This document shows, one piece after another, positions 44,814-58,426 of a DNA stretch of 64,000 nucleotides; the first letter of the stretch is position 1, and every line of letters begins with the position of its first letter. This DNA is from Primulina eburnea (Eukaryota; Streptophyta; Magnoliopsida; Lamiales; Gesneriaceae). The stretch spans positions 2,914,001 to 2,978,000 of the forward strand of contig NC_133105.1 of NCBI RefSeq assembly GCF_022965805.1, read 5' to 3'. The position numbers and the translations under genes are program-made. The notes beneath the pieces were generated by a model that saw only the letters and a list, made by a program, of their open reading frames with translations, was not told the origin of the DNA and made no database searches.

Positions 44814-46840
44814 TAATAGAAATTACAACCAAGGATGCCTCAATGCTAGAATCGTCATCGTACTCCAGCTAAGGCGATATGGCAAGTGAATATATTATTT
44901 ATTGAATTATTATGTTCTTGATTTTAAATTATTATATTTTTGGTTTGATAAATTTAATTTTGAGATAAACTAATAAATTATAATTTTATTATTTTTAATA
45001 TATAATAAATGTAAATAAAAATTTATCAATATTGTAATTTTATGTTAAAAGTGAATTGATATGAGATAAATAATAAATAATTAAATTATTATGTAATAAA
45101 TAACCAAACATAATCATTGGTCGACGCTCCGATCTTTTTCATTCAAACGGATAAATCTAATTGACCCCTACAATCCGGGCGTGGGTCCCAGCTTTCCACC
45201 CCTCTGATGCTGACTATCGTAGCATTCATCACCATGCAAACACGTGTGCTCTAAATATCTCAATCTCCGGGATCTGTTAACTCGAATTTGCTCAACACGA
45301 TTACAGGTTTCTGGGCTTAATTGTCCCTCGTTTTCGCTTTTTAAATTTAAATTTTTATTTACAGGTACTGCATCTTTTGCTGTATCGTGCAGGTGGCGGT
45401 CAAAGATGGTGAAAGTAGGAACCCATTTAGCTTGGGACTCAAGATTCAATTTTTGGAGGGATTTCTAAGATGTTCCATACGTAGAATTTTGATCTTGAAT
45501 CTGAAATGACTACAAGTGGGCCAGTGTAGCAGGTTTTGGGAAAAGATGATTATTTATTTTTCTCCATTACCCGGTCGCTTGCCATCCTTGAATTCAATTC
45601 GGTTGATGGTGAAGACATAAATATGAATTAATATTTCTTGGACACATCTTTTCTTTTTGACCTTTAATTATAAAATATCATTTCTTGGATAAAGTTACAT
45701 TATTTATTGATAGTGGCCGGGTTTGTAGGTTATCCATACTGCTTTCATTGTGTATATATTTGTCCTTTGGTTATGGTTCTTAAACAGAGAGCCGATAGAG
45801 ACCCTGCTGATTTAGGCAGTTAATTCATTGTCAGTGCAGTTTCCAGGCTTCTTCGTAAGTACTCTAGCTGAAGACCTCAGTTTTGCAAATCTTTTTTTCC
45901 CTCCTGCGTCAATCTGGTTACGTTGCTTGTCGTTTATAGCAATTTTGTCAAATATCTTGACCACTAAGTTTTTGTTGTTGGAAGAATGTTTTATGGAATC
46001 ATATGCTGTAGATTCTTGTTCGATATTGATAGTCAACAACTTATGCAGTAATGAATCAGAATTTTATCATTGCGTCGATGCTTCATCTACAAATCTTGTG
46101 GACTCGTATCTTTTGAGTTCCTTTGGCCCTTCAAGAGATCTTTGGAGTTCCTTATTACATAGCTTCAAGGGATTGTGTTTTTACTTGAGATTTTAGTATT
46201 CCTATGTTCTTCTGGAAGTACCTTAGCCAGGAATTTATTTGTTGGATTTTAGTTGTTTTGGTTCGTTACACACGGTTACAAATTTGGGCACTTATATTCT
46301 GTTTATTATCTTTCTGTGAAACAGTAAAATTGATATTTTACAGAGATACGTAGTGAGAATTAAGCTCGGAGGGGATATTGTGTAGTGACAGATCATAATG
46401 TATCATTGTTCACGCATTTATCATATTGCCTCTGGTTGTAGAGTCGAAAGGGTTCCGTTCCACACACGAGTATAAACCTTCGTATCACCCTTTGAATCTT
46501 GATGAGTTGCTGCTACTCATAAGGAATCTCATCATCCTATTTTGAGACAAAATCTTCACGTATCTAGAGTTTGTAGCTTGATCTCAATCATCGCAATTGG
46601 TCCCCCATTTCATTCTGAAAGATTTTACAGCTTTCCTGGATTAATTTAACATCTTTTTTCACTGTATAATGAACCAGTCTTTATATTATGTCTTTGATTT
46701 TTGAATTCTTTTCTTATATTTCTGCACGTGCTAATTTGGAACTTCGATCTCAGGTTGTACATAGGTTCACTTGTTCGGCCTCTCTGTGGTGCTGTGACGA
46801 GCAATATATTTCGGCATTTGATCTTTATTCCATTCTGACA
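44814..46840. other. Intergenic DNA and leader of the hydrolase gene
   Basis: AT-rich to about 45120. From about 45130 to 46840 the sequence is mixed in base content and contains candidate splice sites, so it probably includes the promoter and non-coding first exon(s) of the hydrolase gene. The frames at 45828-46196 and 46688-46990 are most likely leader or intron sequence. Confidence 0.4.
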
Positions 46841-49822
46841 ATGGAGGACATCTTTGCCCGCCTCTTATACCTAACCTCCTATATAAACCAAGCATTAATT
46901 CAATTTATTGGTGAGGTTTTGCTTTTGCGTTCTCTCCTCTCCCCTTGTATCTGTAAAATGTTTTTGTTCCTGCAGAAGACATGTACCTAGTAGAATGGTG
47001 TCTATTTATCTTTTCAAACTATGTCATTGCAGAAGATATAATGTCAAGAGACGTGAGTAGATGGTTTGAAGATTCAGAGGTCATTTCTCATGGTCAGCAC
47101 CTGATATCTACTGTTTCCAGTGATGCCAAATGTTCTTTTCTGGATCGTGCCTCTTGTTCAATGGATTGTAACTCTACCACAAGAGTTGGATTCCATGAAA
47201 GGGGCGACTCGGTGCCGGAGGATCGGCCATCCATAAATTCAAGATTGCAAATTGTAAATACCAGCAGCAGTTATGGGGGTGTCCGCTTCATATTTAAAGG
47301 GTAAACTTGTTTCCTTCCGGTTTCTTTCGAGGTTTGGCAGTATACGTGTTGCAGCTACTGTTAAATTAGTGATTTATATACAAGTAGTTAATTAATAATC
47401 ATAATATACAATATAGAATTAATGCCAAATCTATATACAAAAATATATCTTATTATTTCCATGATTAATTTTTCATGGTCACTCTTCTTAAACTATGACT
47501 TGTTTCTTTAGGTTGATTCTCCCTATTTATTTTTTTGAATGCGCTTGGAGGTTAGCAGTGGAATCTTGGAGATTTTTCTGTAACCATATGAGACAAATGC
47601 AAGTTCGTGCCAATGGGTATAAGAATATGGCTTGTTTTCAAAAGCATTCTTACATAGATAGGTGCATTTTTAATAGCATAATTTGAGTTTTTATTGCGTC
47701 TTCTAGCATTATATCTCGAGTGCTTAAAACTTTACGTGGATCATCTGATGATATTGGGTGGTTGCAATGTACTCCCGGCATGGCTCCTGTGGAGGATGGT
47801 TCAGTTAGATTCCAGGAACTTCTACAAGGCATTAGGTATCGAGTTTGCAATTTCTTGCAAGTTTGAAACATTTATTATTTAGAGAAATATTATCACCATG
47901 TCAAGTCCCTAGGCAAGTTATCATCATTATTCAAATCCTAGGTAAGTTACTGTCACTATCTTTCCCTTCCTTTGGCCCCCGATTATTTGTATCTGTTCAT
48001 GTTGCCATTCATAGAGTTCTTATCATATTTTAGAGTAATTATGTGTTTATTTGAACCACCTATGGTGAGTAGAACTAATAGTCAATATATTGCTAGAAGA
48101 TCCTAAGGACTAAAATCTTTCTCAATGAATCAAAGCATTTTCTTTGAGGATTTGGAGAATAAGGGTGAAGAAACAAACTTAGAGATGTCCCGGAATGTAT
48201 AATCCAAGAAGACTGATGAAAGCACATTATCCACTGTAGAGATCTGAAAAATACTTTAGCTTCTTAGTTTTAACAATGAAATTACACATTTTAGCCATCT
48301 TTTGCAATTTGAATTTCTATGTTCCTTTAACGTGCTTTCCTAATGTCCTTTGTAGGAGCGGGCTGCACAAACTACCCGATTCTTTTGTTTACCTGCTGAT
48401 TCCAGGTTCAACAAGTTTCTTTGGCTTTGCATGGCGAGTTTTTTTTATATGCAATGCGGTGTTTTTATCATTTTCTGATACATCATCTTCTGTGTATATT
48501 TGTTTAGGTCTCTTCAGCAATCACGGTCCTTTATATTTTGTCAGCACCAAAAGGTTTTTCTCAAAGATGGGTCTAGCTTGTCACATTGCTAAGATTCACA
48601 GTGAAGTATGAATTTCATTATTTCATAATTTCCAAAACTAACCTGTTTTAGCAATATTTTTTTTCTTTGCATACGTTTCTTAGTATTGATGAACTAGATG
48701 GTTACATTTTCTCTAAAATTTTGATGCCCTGTGATATGAAGGCATCGGTTGAACATAATGCGTGGGAATTAAAGCAGTATATAGAGGAGCTATACTGGGG
48801 GTCGGGTAAACGGGTGTTATTGCTTGGCCACAGCAAGGGTGGAGTTGATGCTGCAGCCGCGTTATCTATATATTCGCGAGAATTGAGAAATAAAGTCGCA
48901 GGTTTGGCACTAGTGCAGAGTCCTTATGGTGGAACACCTATAGCGTCTGATATTCTTCGTGAAGGCCAGATCGCTGACGTGGAAACCCGGAGGATCATGG
49001 AGTTTTTGATATGCAAATTGATTAAGGTAACGTATCACCCCATTCCCATTATTGTAAGTCATAAAGCTGGTGTATCCATCAAGAAATAAGGTTTGTTATT
49101 TCAAAAGTTCTTGCAGTATGAACTTGAGGCATCGTTTTGTATGATGTTGAACTCAAATAAAATATCATGCGATTAGATTTGATTCTGTTATAATATCATA
49201 TTTTTAAATGATATTTATTCTTGTGATATATCTGTAGAAAGTTTTTGTACCATTACATTATTTACCGCTTGAGATATCAATATTTGTTTTTTTGAACCAA
49301 TTATATACCTGAAGTGACATTTTCCATGTCAAGGGTGATATTCGGGCCTTGGAGGATCTTACGTACGAAAAGCGAAAAGAATTCATCAGAAACCATAAAC
49401 TTCCCAATAACATTCCTCTCATTTCCTTCCACTCTGAGGCAAGTGTAGCACCGGGCGTCATTGCGACCATGTCACACATTGCCCACGCAGAACTCCCCTG
49501 GTTTCCTCGATTTGGGACGGAGGATGCAGAAAATGCAGCCATAGCAGCACGAAGAGTGCCTGTAATAGTCCCTGTCTCTGCTGCCATGGCTCTTTGTGCC
49601 CTCCATCTACAACTAAGATACGGGGAGAAGAGCGATGGACTTGTAACGTGTCGAGATGCTGAAGTTCCCGGTTCAGTGGTTGTAAAACCAAGTCGTAAGT
49701 TCGACCATTCTTGGATGGTGTACTCTTCATGGACGAAGGATCCCATTGAGCCGGATTCTTGTGAAATGTGTGAAGCTCTGTTGACTATGTTAGTTGAACT
49801 TGGAACGAAGATTCAGAATTGA
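46841..49822 (+). CDS. Alpha/beta-hydrolase fold protein (GHSKGG nucleophile)
   Basis: A plant alpha/beta-hydrolase of unassigned substrate, possibly lipase- or esterase-like. Exons: 46841-46910, 47033-47300, 47512-47661, 47707-47835, 48356-48405, 48508-48605, 48742-49026 and 49334-49822. All introns are GT..AG and the phases join, giving 512 aa. The nucleophile elbow is VLLLGHSKGGVDAAAAL with Ser near residue 263, preceded by LPDSFVYLLIPG and FSKMGLACHIAKIH, as in a strand-turn-strand core. A likely His lies in FDHSWMVYSSW near residue 470, while the acidic member is not obvious. Residues 1-110 are less conserved-looking; the first exon holds a hydrophobic stretch that may be an anchor. The start at 46841 is my choice; an alternative is 47041. 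The last 330 residues are firm, the first exon is not. Confidence 0.82.
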
Positions 49823-52800
49823 AGGTTAACCAGTACTGTCTGAAAATATTTGTGATTGATTACGTAGGTTTCTGGGATTCTTTTGTTTGTGTTTTGCGAA
49901 CTGCAGAAATCTCAAGTTGAACCGAGACAATATTTGTTTGGAAAAAAGAAGCTGAAATGAATGTCTTAATTACAAAGTATCATATCTGTCATTTTATTAT
50001 TATCTAAGTCAGAGGATAGTTTTGGATATTTTTAGGAGGATTAAATCTCGCCTTGAACTCAAAACCATCGAATGGAAGCCATGGATAAAATTGACCCAAC
50101 TGGATAATTTGTCTCGTCTAAGGTGTTGGTCATTTTTTGTGGTGAACGATCTTTATTACATATTATTATTATTATTATTATTCTCTCACATATGTTAATC
50201 TATGTTATATCGGATGTGTTTATCTTCTTCTTTTAATATCACATTTTTATAAAAGTTAATATATATATATATATTAATGATTAGATGATTAACATTTATT
50301 CTGACTAAAATTTTGGAGCTTGAGTTTGAGATCAAATATTTTTTAGTCCCAAAATTCAGTTGTGTTTCCTCTTTGAACGTTTCATCTGAATAAGGATTCC
50401 AAGGGGTTTGTGGTATGGAAATTACTCTTTAAATGGGATAAATTTATCCTATATTCGATAAGTTTTATAGTACTTTTAACATAATCTAATCAGGGTTCTA
50501 AGATACTCGCGAAGACGTTGAACAAGATCGAGGTGTGAAAATGGCTTTAATGTTGAATTCGTTTGTCGCTTCATTTATCCGATTTAAGCTATAAAAATGA
50601 GTATATTGTGGTACGGAATTTTTTATAACATATATAAGTTCCTCTGTTAATCTACAACTTCAATTTCAGTTGTGAACAAATAATTTTTTTTAAAGATATT
50701 TGAATACAAAGTGATGATTTAAGATTATGTATATTTTATTTTTGGATAACGTAAGAATTTGAAGTAGATATTTTCGATGTCTATTATTACTAACACAATA
50801 TCATGCAAACTAGACAGATAAATTATATTGAATAATAAGTCTTATGCGACAACTCATTCGAGAAAATTTTGACAAGGAAAATTGAATTTCTAACAACTGA
50901 CCGAGTGTCGATCTGTGGGCACAATGTCACGAGAAAAACCGGGTCGGATAATGGGGAAAATGAAAATCCAAATGACCGACCCATAACCCGAATTCAGAAA
51001 ACAATTTTTTTTTAAAAAAAAATCGGAAATGTAACCAGGCTGCTCTCTCCCTTGACAATTCACCTTACGCCGCATTCCTCTCCTGCTCACACCCCCTTTA
51101 TCTCTTCGACCTTCACCATCCACTGCGGGGCTGCCGACGGGAGCTGCAAAGCTCATTGTCTTCCTGAAATTTTTTGTTGCTACAGTATTATCACCTCAGT
51201 TCCCCCTCTTTATGAGATAAAATTTCAATCGGTGATAAAAGAATCTGAAAGCTCGATTTCCCGTCGAGGCGTGAGGTTATATTTGAATTCATGTAATTTT
51301 TTTGTTTATTTATCTTTGTAAATTAATCTGGTGCAGATTTTTTTTAATGCGTTTGTGGTTTTTTTATTCTACCGTGTTTATTTTCTCAATGCCGTCGAGA
51401 AAAATATTGGATTTTTGGATTGCAGTACTGTGATTTGTTTTCAAACTTTTGCCTTTCATTTAATTATTTACTTGGAATGGCAAGGTTTCTGTACTGGTAA
51501 ATCGGCTCTATTTGAGGTTGGCCATGCTCATTTTATCCTTTTGTTCTTAAGTTTATTCGAAGGAGGTTTTTCGAGCTTTTGATGAAATACTGTCATGATA
51601 CTTACTTTTCTGTTACCTTGAAAACAACAAAATGTCGACTTTTTGTAGTCAACAATAGTAGAATGGCCCTTGAGGAGGATCTATGGTGGTTGATGCGGAA
51701 TCAATATTAGAAGAATTGTACGTAACTAAATCTGATCAAGTGCATGGGTTTGCTGGACATGGTTTGATTTCTGTCCATTTTTGGAAATCTAAACCCTACT
51801 TGATGTTCTTTTTTTACTCCTTAGTTAGCTTATAAGAATTTGGATTTGTGTTCATTATTAAGCTGAAAACAATCAAAATTATATCCCCCTGCTCTTTAGT
51901 TCTTGTAATTTTTGGCTATGCAATTTATCTGGTGTGTCACCACATCTGCATGCTCGTCAGGTTCTCCTTGTGGAGTAAGCTAGATCCAACTCTACGATTT
52001 GAATATCGGTTCATTGTTCAGTGAATTGTGAATTTGAATTAGTGTTTGCACGTGTATGCACGCGACTAGAATTTTGTACACTAGTTTCTTATACATATGA
52101 ATGCTCTAAACCTGTATGAAACATCTTCAACTTCTTCCTGTCGTCCCAATGCTTTATTCATGTACCATTGAGTGTTATTTGATTTTCATTCTTTGTGCCT
52201 ATTTTGCAGTTGGTGCATGCATGCAGAAATTAGTTTCTCTTCAAGGTTCATCACCATCATTCTGACATCATGATTAGTTTTTTTCAAGATTCACCATCAT
52301 TGTAACTTTTGATGATGGTTATACCTTATTTTGCTTACAATCAACCGTGTAAATAATTTTCCTTGAACTTAGGAATGGCATTTATGGATTTCAATGTTAG
52401 GAAAGAAAAGAAAGGCTCATCTAATCCCCTTTTACTGAATTACAACATCTTTAAGCTCTTTTAGATGAGGAATATGATATTCAATGTTTTCCATGCAACA
52501 AGCACCACTGAGACAGACATATATCTTCTCTGTGATGGCCTATAGCCGGAGAAGCATCGAGTAATTATGAAAAGGAAAAAAGAGGTTTTCTTCAGATAAC
52601 TCAACTTGTTCACCATTAACATTTCTTCTACCTTAGAGATTCCAACTTTCATGTATGATTTATTGAAGTTCTTTGCAAGAACTGCGGTATTTTTGCATCA
52701 ATTGGTGGATCAGGATTTAAGTATGAGTTTCCAAATAATTTCGAACTTTCAATTTCTCTAACTTTTCAAGGATGTGAAAAAGCTTGGTTATTTCAAGAGA

Positions 52801-52842
52801 TGAACTGAATCTGTTTTTTTTGGATAAAGGTAACAGCAAGAA
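49823..52842. other. Intergenic DNA and 5' leader of topoisomerase I
   Basis: AT-rich between 49830 and 50880, with an (ATT)7 microsatellite at about 50161-50181 and a TA run near 50262-50275. From about 51040 a pyrimidine-rich, GC-richer stretch looks like the transcription start region of TOP1, followed by probable 5' UTR and 5' UTR introns up to the start codon at 52843. No other coding gene is recognised. Confidence 0.45.
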
Positions 52843-55800
52843 ATGGCTGTTGATGCTTTCAATGAAAAAAAAGCATTGGATGATGTGGATGATGATGATC
52901 AGCCACTAGTATTTAAGAGGACTAGCTCTTCTTCAAAACAAAACCAGGTGAACTCAGAAACGAAGAAATTATCATCTCAAAAGCATGATCAACGATTGGG
53001 GAGGCCGACATCTTGTCAACAATCTCGTAATGGTGAAAGTTCTACCATGCAAAAGGATAATCTGGTTCCTCCCTCTTTTAAGGCACCACCTATTAAGTCT
53101 CCTTTGGCAAGTCCAAAACCATCTAGTTCTTCTGCCAAGGAATCATCAGTTAAGTCTTATGCAGCGAATTCTAAAAGACCTATGTCGGTAACAGATAAGC
53201 CAAACCCTGATAAGAAACAACTCAAAGAAGAGCAGCCATTGACCCAAGCTGCTGATGAAACCAATGATTCAGAGGATTCTGGAGATGATAAACCACTCAG
53301 TGCTAGGCTTCCTGCTAGCTCCTCAAAGAGCAACTCTAATCATGCCAAACAAGGGCCTGATACTTTAGCTTTGGTTCAAAAGAATAGTCTCCCGAAAAAG
53401 GAAGATTCAGATGATGAAAAGCCCTTGTCTACTAAGTTTCAAGTAAAGTCTGATGTTAGGGTATCCATTAGTAGGTCTAATAATTCTGATGTGAGGAAAC
53501 CCATACTGACCAAAGCTGAACACAATGGGTCTAGCTCAACAGATCACTCTCAAAAGAAACCTTCTCCTATTCTAAAGAAGAGAGCTCTGGATTCTGTGAA
53601 ATTTGAATGCGGATCTTCTGAAAAAAAGCCTAGGATTTCTGATACATCCATTGCAGTTCCTAGAGCTAAACCAAAGGTAGAGGATGATGATGATGATCAT
53701 GTCCCCATATCACAGAGAATGAAGAATCAGAATTCTTCAGAAAAGAAATCATTATCTGCTAAAAAAGTCACTAAATCTGTATCTGCATCGGCAACAATTA
53801 CGAACAAGAAATCAAAGAAGATTGTGAAAAACACAAAATATTCCATTTCGTCAAAGGTTCTTCCCAGCTCTGGTGAAGGACAAAAGTGGACTACTTTGGT
53901 CCATAATGGTGTGATTTTTCCACCTCCATACAAGCCTCACAGAATTAAGATGCTCTACAAGGGAAAACCTGTTGTCTTAACTCCAGAACAGGAAGAGGTT
54001 CCTCTGTCCTCTCTATCTGTTTGACAGCACATATAAACTCAACGCTGATATTGAATTTCTCTTTATGTTAAATTATCGGAAATAGTGTAATTTATAATCC
54101 TCCTCCTTTTCGCAGGTTGCAACAATGTTTGCGGTGATGCTCGATACTGAATACATGAACAAGCCTAAGTTCAAAGAGAATTTTATGACAGACTGGCGGA
54201 AGATACTGGGAAAAAATCACACTATTCAGAAGTTGGAAGATTGTGATTTTACTCCTATATATGAATGGCATCAAAAAGAAAAGGAGAAGAAGAAACAGAT
54301 TAGCACTGAGGTAAGCAGTGTCCTTTTCGTATGATGAGCATGAACGCCATGGAAGCAGAAAAAATCCGTTGCTTGCTTATGCTTGATAAACGCTTTGTAC
54401 TGACAAAAATGGTTTTTTTACTGATACAGAATTCATTTCTCTTGCGTAATATGGTGCTCCTGTGAAATATTTTCGTAAGGGGCATGCTAATGTTCAAATT
54501 TCTTTTCCTTCTCAGGAGAAGAAAGCCTTAAAAGAGGAGAAATTGAACCAAGAGGAGAAGTATATGTGGGCAATCGTTGATGGAGTCAAAGAGAAGGTGT
54601 GATTTTGTCCTTGATCTATGTGCTGTGATTCTTTCCCACTTAATATATGGGAAAAAAATGAATTTACTTCTTTGATTGTGTGAACTGTTGAAAGATTAAA
54701 ATGGCATCACGATTTATGGAAGGCAAATGAACATCGAGGTGTAGCATTTTATTGTTTTAGTTGCATCTTGCTCTCGTGTTGTGTTTATATTCGTTGAGAA
54801 GATAAAGATTGATACGCCTGATATATCCTCATCCTTGTACATGATTTGCAAATTGTCACCGTTTCTGGGTTTCTGTGGTGCTTTGCCACATTATCATTTT
54901 CACTTTATGTTATGATGATGCAAAATTTTTATGTGCATTCCTTGCTTATATATGTCTCAAGAAGCTGACAGTTACAACATTTCCAGGTTGGAAACTTCAG
55001 GGTTGAGCCACCTGGATTGTTTCGAGGCCGTGGCGAGCACCCTAAGGTGTATTAACATTTTCTCAGTAGCAGTAGAAAACATTGCATCTTTATTAGAGTA
55101 TTTAGCGGCACAGGTTTTTACAGTTGAGTACTGTTACTTTTCGACAGATGGGAAAGCTTAAAAAACGAATACAGCCAAGTGATATAATCATAAACATTGG
55201 GAAGGATGCTCCAATTCCTGCATGTCCTATTCCTGGGGAAAGGTTCTGCTTTCTTAGTTGTTTTTTCCTTTTCTTTTCTTTTTTCTGAGACCAGGATGAA
55301 TCTTGTTTTCTGAGAACCTTCAGGAATGATTGTATTTTCTGATATCAATGTTATATGGTCTTAAATAAAAGTTTACGTTGTCAATATGCAATGTGACAGC
55401 TGGAAAGAAATAAGGCATGACAATACGGTGACCTGGTTAGCATATTGGAATGATCCAATAAACCAGAAAGAATTCAAATATGTGTTCCTAGCAGCTAGCA
55501 GCACCTTGAAAGGCCAGAGTGACAAAGTGAAATATGAGAAGGCTAGGCTTTTGAAGGTAATTGAAATGTATTCGGCTTATTGAAGCTTTACTTTTTATTT
55601 GTGTTGGTGTGAAAATCTAATGGACTTGTTTCAAAATCTTATGCTTTTGAATGAAGAACTATATTCAAGGTATTCAAGCAGCTTATACCAAAGATTTTTC
55701 TAGTAAGGATCTTACCAGGAAGCAGATAGCAGTTGCAACCTATCTTATTGACAAATTAGCTCTCAGGGCAGGCAATGAGAAGGTATGAGTAGAAAAGATT

Positions 55801-58426
55801 TATTAATCATGTTAAACTTCTAGTTGTTTGAAATTTCTTGAGTATGTTATCTTGATCATCATTGTGATTCAGGCTTGCTGATTTGAGGAAATTATTTCTT
55901 CTTAAGGCACAATTGTTTTGTTCTTGAGTATTGGTTATAACAATTCCTTATGAGTCTGTATCAAGTTTTATAATTTCCCTTGTCATCTTGTAGGATGATG
56001 ATGAAGCTGATACAGTTGGTTGCTGCACATTGAAAGTAGAAAATGTAGAACCTGTGCCTCCAAATATCTTGAAGGTAAAGGGACTCTGTTTCTCAAATAA
56101 TTGTCTTGGTCCACTGTTTGTTGAGACGCTTTGATAAAATTCACTGGTAATAAAATGGCTGCAGAGAGTGAACACCATTTCCTTTAGAAATGCATCAAGA
56201 AATGGTTTCTTTCCTTTTTCCCTCTTTAAGCTGGATATTTACCCTGCAGCATGCTGCCATATCATCAAGATATTTGAAGTGATAACCTTTAGCATTTTCC
56301 TGTTTTATTCACAGTTTGATTTCCTTGGTAAAGACTCTATAAGGTATCAAAATGAAGTAGTTGTTGAAACTGCTGTTTTCAAAGCAATCCAACAGTTTCG
56401 AAACGGTCAGTAAACGATCTTTTGATTTGCATGTTTGTTGTAGTTTGTTATAGGCTGTTCTTACCCATGGATGTGTTGTTTTCAGGGAAAAAGGGTAGTG
56501 ACGATCTTTTCGACAAGCTTGACACTAGCAAACTGAATGCTCATCTAAAGGAACTGATGCCCGGACTCACAGCCAAAGTATTTCGGACATACAATGCATC
56601 TATTACGTTGGATGATATGGTAAGATGTAACATAGGATTTCTGACCTGAAACTCATGTTATATATGCTAATCATTGTACAATACTGCTTTTATTTACTCT
56701 TCATGTGATGAATATAACCATGAAAAAAAATGAAGCAACTTCTGCTCCTCAATCATGCAGTTGGGTTAGGAGTGAGCTAGGTTGAAGTGAGGACTCACGT
56801 AGGCTGTGGAAGTATAACTAAATGGAACTCGTGGCCAATGTCTCATATTGCAACCATTATGATTAAAAAGTTCTAAAGGGAAAATAATAACTCTGCGGCA
56901 TTTTGTGAGTAACTTTATTTCATGAATCATGCAAAAAGTTAATCATAGAGATACGCTGATGTTTTGTCAAACATCTAACCGTAGTTCTTTTCTAATGAAG
57001 GTGACTTTGTCACAAGCATAATTTTTCTATGTAATTCCTACACGATCTTAGGCTACTTACTCTACTAGTTCGATCATGTACGTTTTGATCTAATTGTATA
57101 ATTTTGTGTTGCCATTAAATGGGGGTGCAACATAAACTTAACATCACAGACCGGAATGTGCTAAAATAATAGCCAAGCAGGACCTTGCTCACTGTTAAAT
57201 TATGGCATTCGCTTTTGCAATTTAACTAAACAGTTCCCTTCAAATTTCATGCTACTACTTTTCTCTGAATGAATGCATAAGAGAAATCCTAGACAGCCAC
57301 TCGCCCACTCCTTTTCTCTTGTATTGTTGTACCTTTTTTATCTGATTATATGTCTAAAATCTGCTGGTGCCTCTGAATGACAGTTGAGTAGGGAGATGAA
57401 AGGTGGAGAGGTTGCTGAAAAAGTTGTTGTTTATCAACATGCAAACAAGGAGGTAAAGGCTGTTGAATCTGATGATGGTATGCGTTTTTTCTATCTTTTA
57501 TTAGAACTGTTACTATTTGGCTTGTCATTCTGTAGGTTGCAATCATTTGTAATCATCAGCGTACTGTCTCGAAGTCCCACAGTGCCCAGATGTTACGTTT
57601 GGATGAAAAGATTGAAGAATTAAAGGTAATATCCTGGATATATTTCTCATACTGATTGGTTATGGCAGACAGTCGGATGTTGAATTTAGTATCGACTATT
57701 TTGGTGGGAGAAAAGGGTATCCACCTGCTTTATCACATTATACTTTCTGAAGCCATGTGGACTGGCTCAAGCGTTCAACTGTCTGAATGATGTCTTGTTT
57801 TACCTTTTCTGTAATAGCGTCTTTATCATGTATCTATATAATTATCTGCATGCATTATTTTAAACTTCTTTTAGGGTGCTGTGGAAGAACTAATGGAGGA
57901 TTTGGCGAGGGCAAAGAAAGGGAAGTCCCCCCTGAAGAATGCTGATGGGAAACCTAAGCGGAATATGAACCCTGAAGCGTAATTATAATTCTTTTTATAA
58001 ATTTGAAGTTATACCCATTATTGAGAAGCATGTGGCTGATGATGGAATGTCCTGCAGATTAGAGAAAAAGATTGCTCAAACCGCTGCAAAGATTGAGAAA
58101 ATGGAACGGGACAAGGAGACCAAAGAAGATCTGAAAACTATAGCTTTGGGCACGTCGAGAATCAACTACCTTGATCCTAGAATTACAGTTGCATGGTGTA
58201 AGCGCCAGGAAGTTCCTATCGAGAAGGTAAGTCCTATTCCAGTCGTAATCTTTTCAAGAATTTAATTTTTGCTTGCTTCTTAGATGGGCGTAAACTTCTG
58301 TTGATTTTCCCCTCTTTTGGGTCATCTTACCCTCTCAACGATGATGCTTTACTGCAGATTTTCAACAAGTCCCTTCTGGCAAAATTTGCATGGGCAATGG
58401 ATGTGGATCCAGAATTCAGATTTTGA
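52843..58426 (+). CDS. TOP1: DNA topoisomerase I (type IB)
   Basis: Relaxes supercoils in the nucleus through a transient 3'-phosphotyrosyl bond. Exons: 52843-53997, 54116-54310, 54516-54596, 54987-55046, 55148-55242, 55400-55556, 55657-55782, 55994-56074, 56315-56405, 56486-56619, 57384-57452, 57536-57625, 57875-57978, 58058-58226 and 58358-58426; 891 aa. Residues 1-340 form a charged, disordered, Ser/Lys-rich tail with repeated acidic P-L-S motifs. The core follows: [16 protein letters not shown] (about 345-360), [86 protein letters not shown] and [12 protein letters not shown] linker rich in K and E precedes the catalytic block [19 protein letters not shown] with Tyr near 850. The C-terminus [16 protein letters not shown] is typical. 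The catalytic Arg in LRAG and the His in the HQRTVSKSH region are visible. Confidence 0.96.

Noticed and set aside
45828..46196. 122-codon frame upstream of the hydrolase gene
   Set aside because: Cannot be joined in frame to the hydrolase exons by obvious splice sites and has no motif; treated as leader.
49258..49746. 162-codon minus-strand frame at the hydrolase 3' end
   Set aside because: Antisense to the last exon of the hydrolase, which has clear family sequence on the plus strand.
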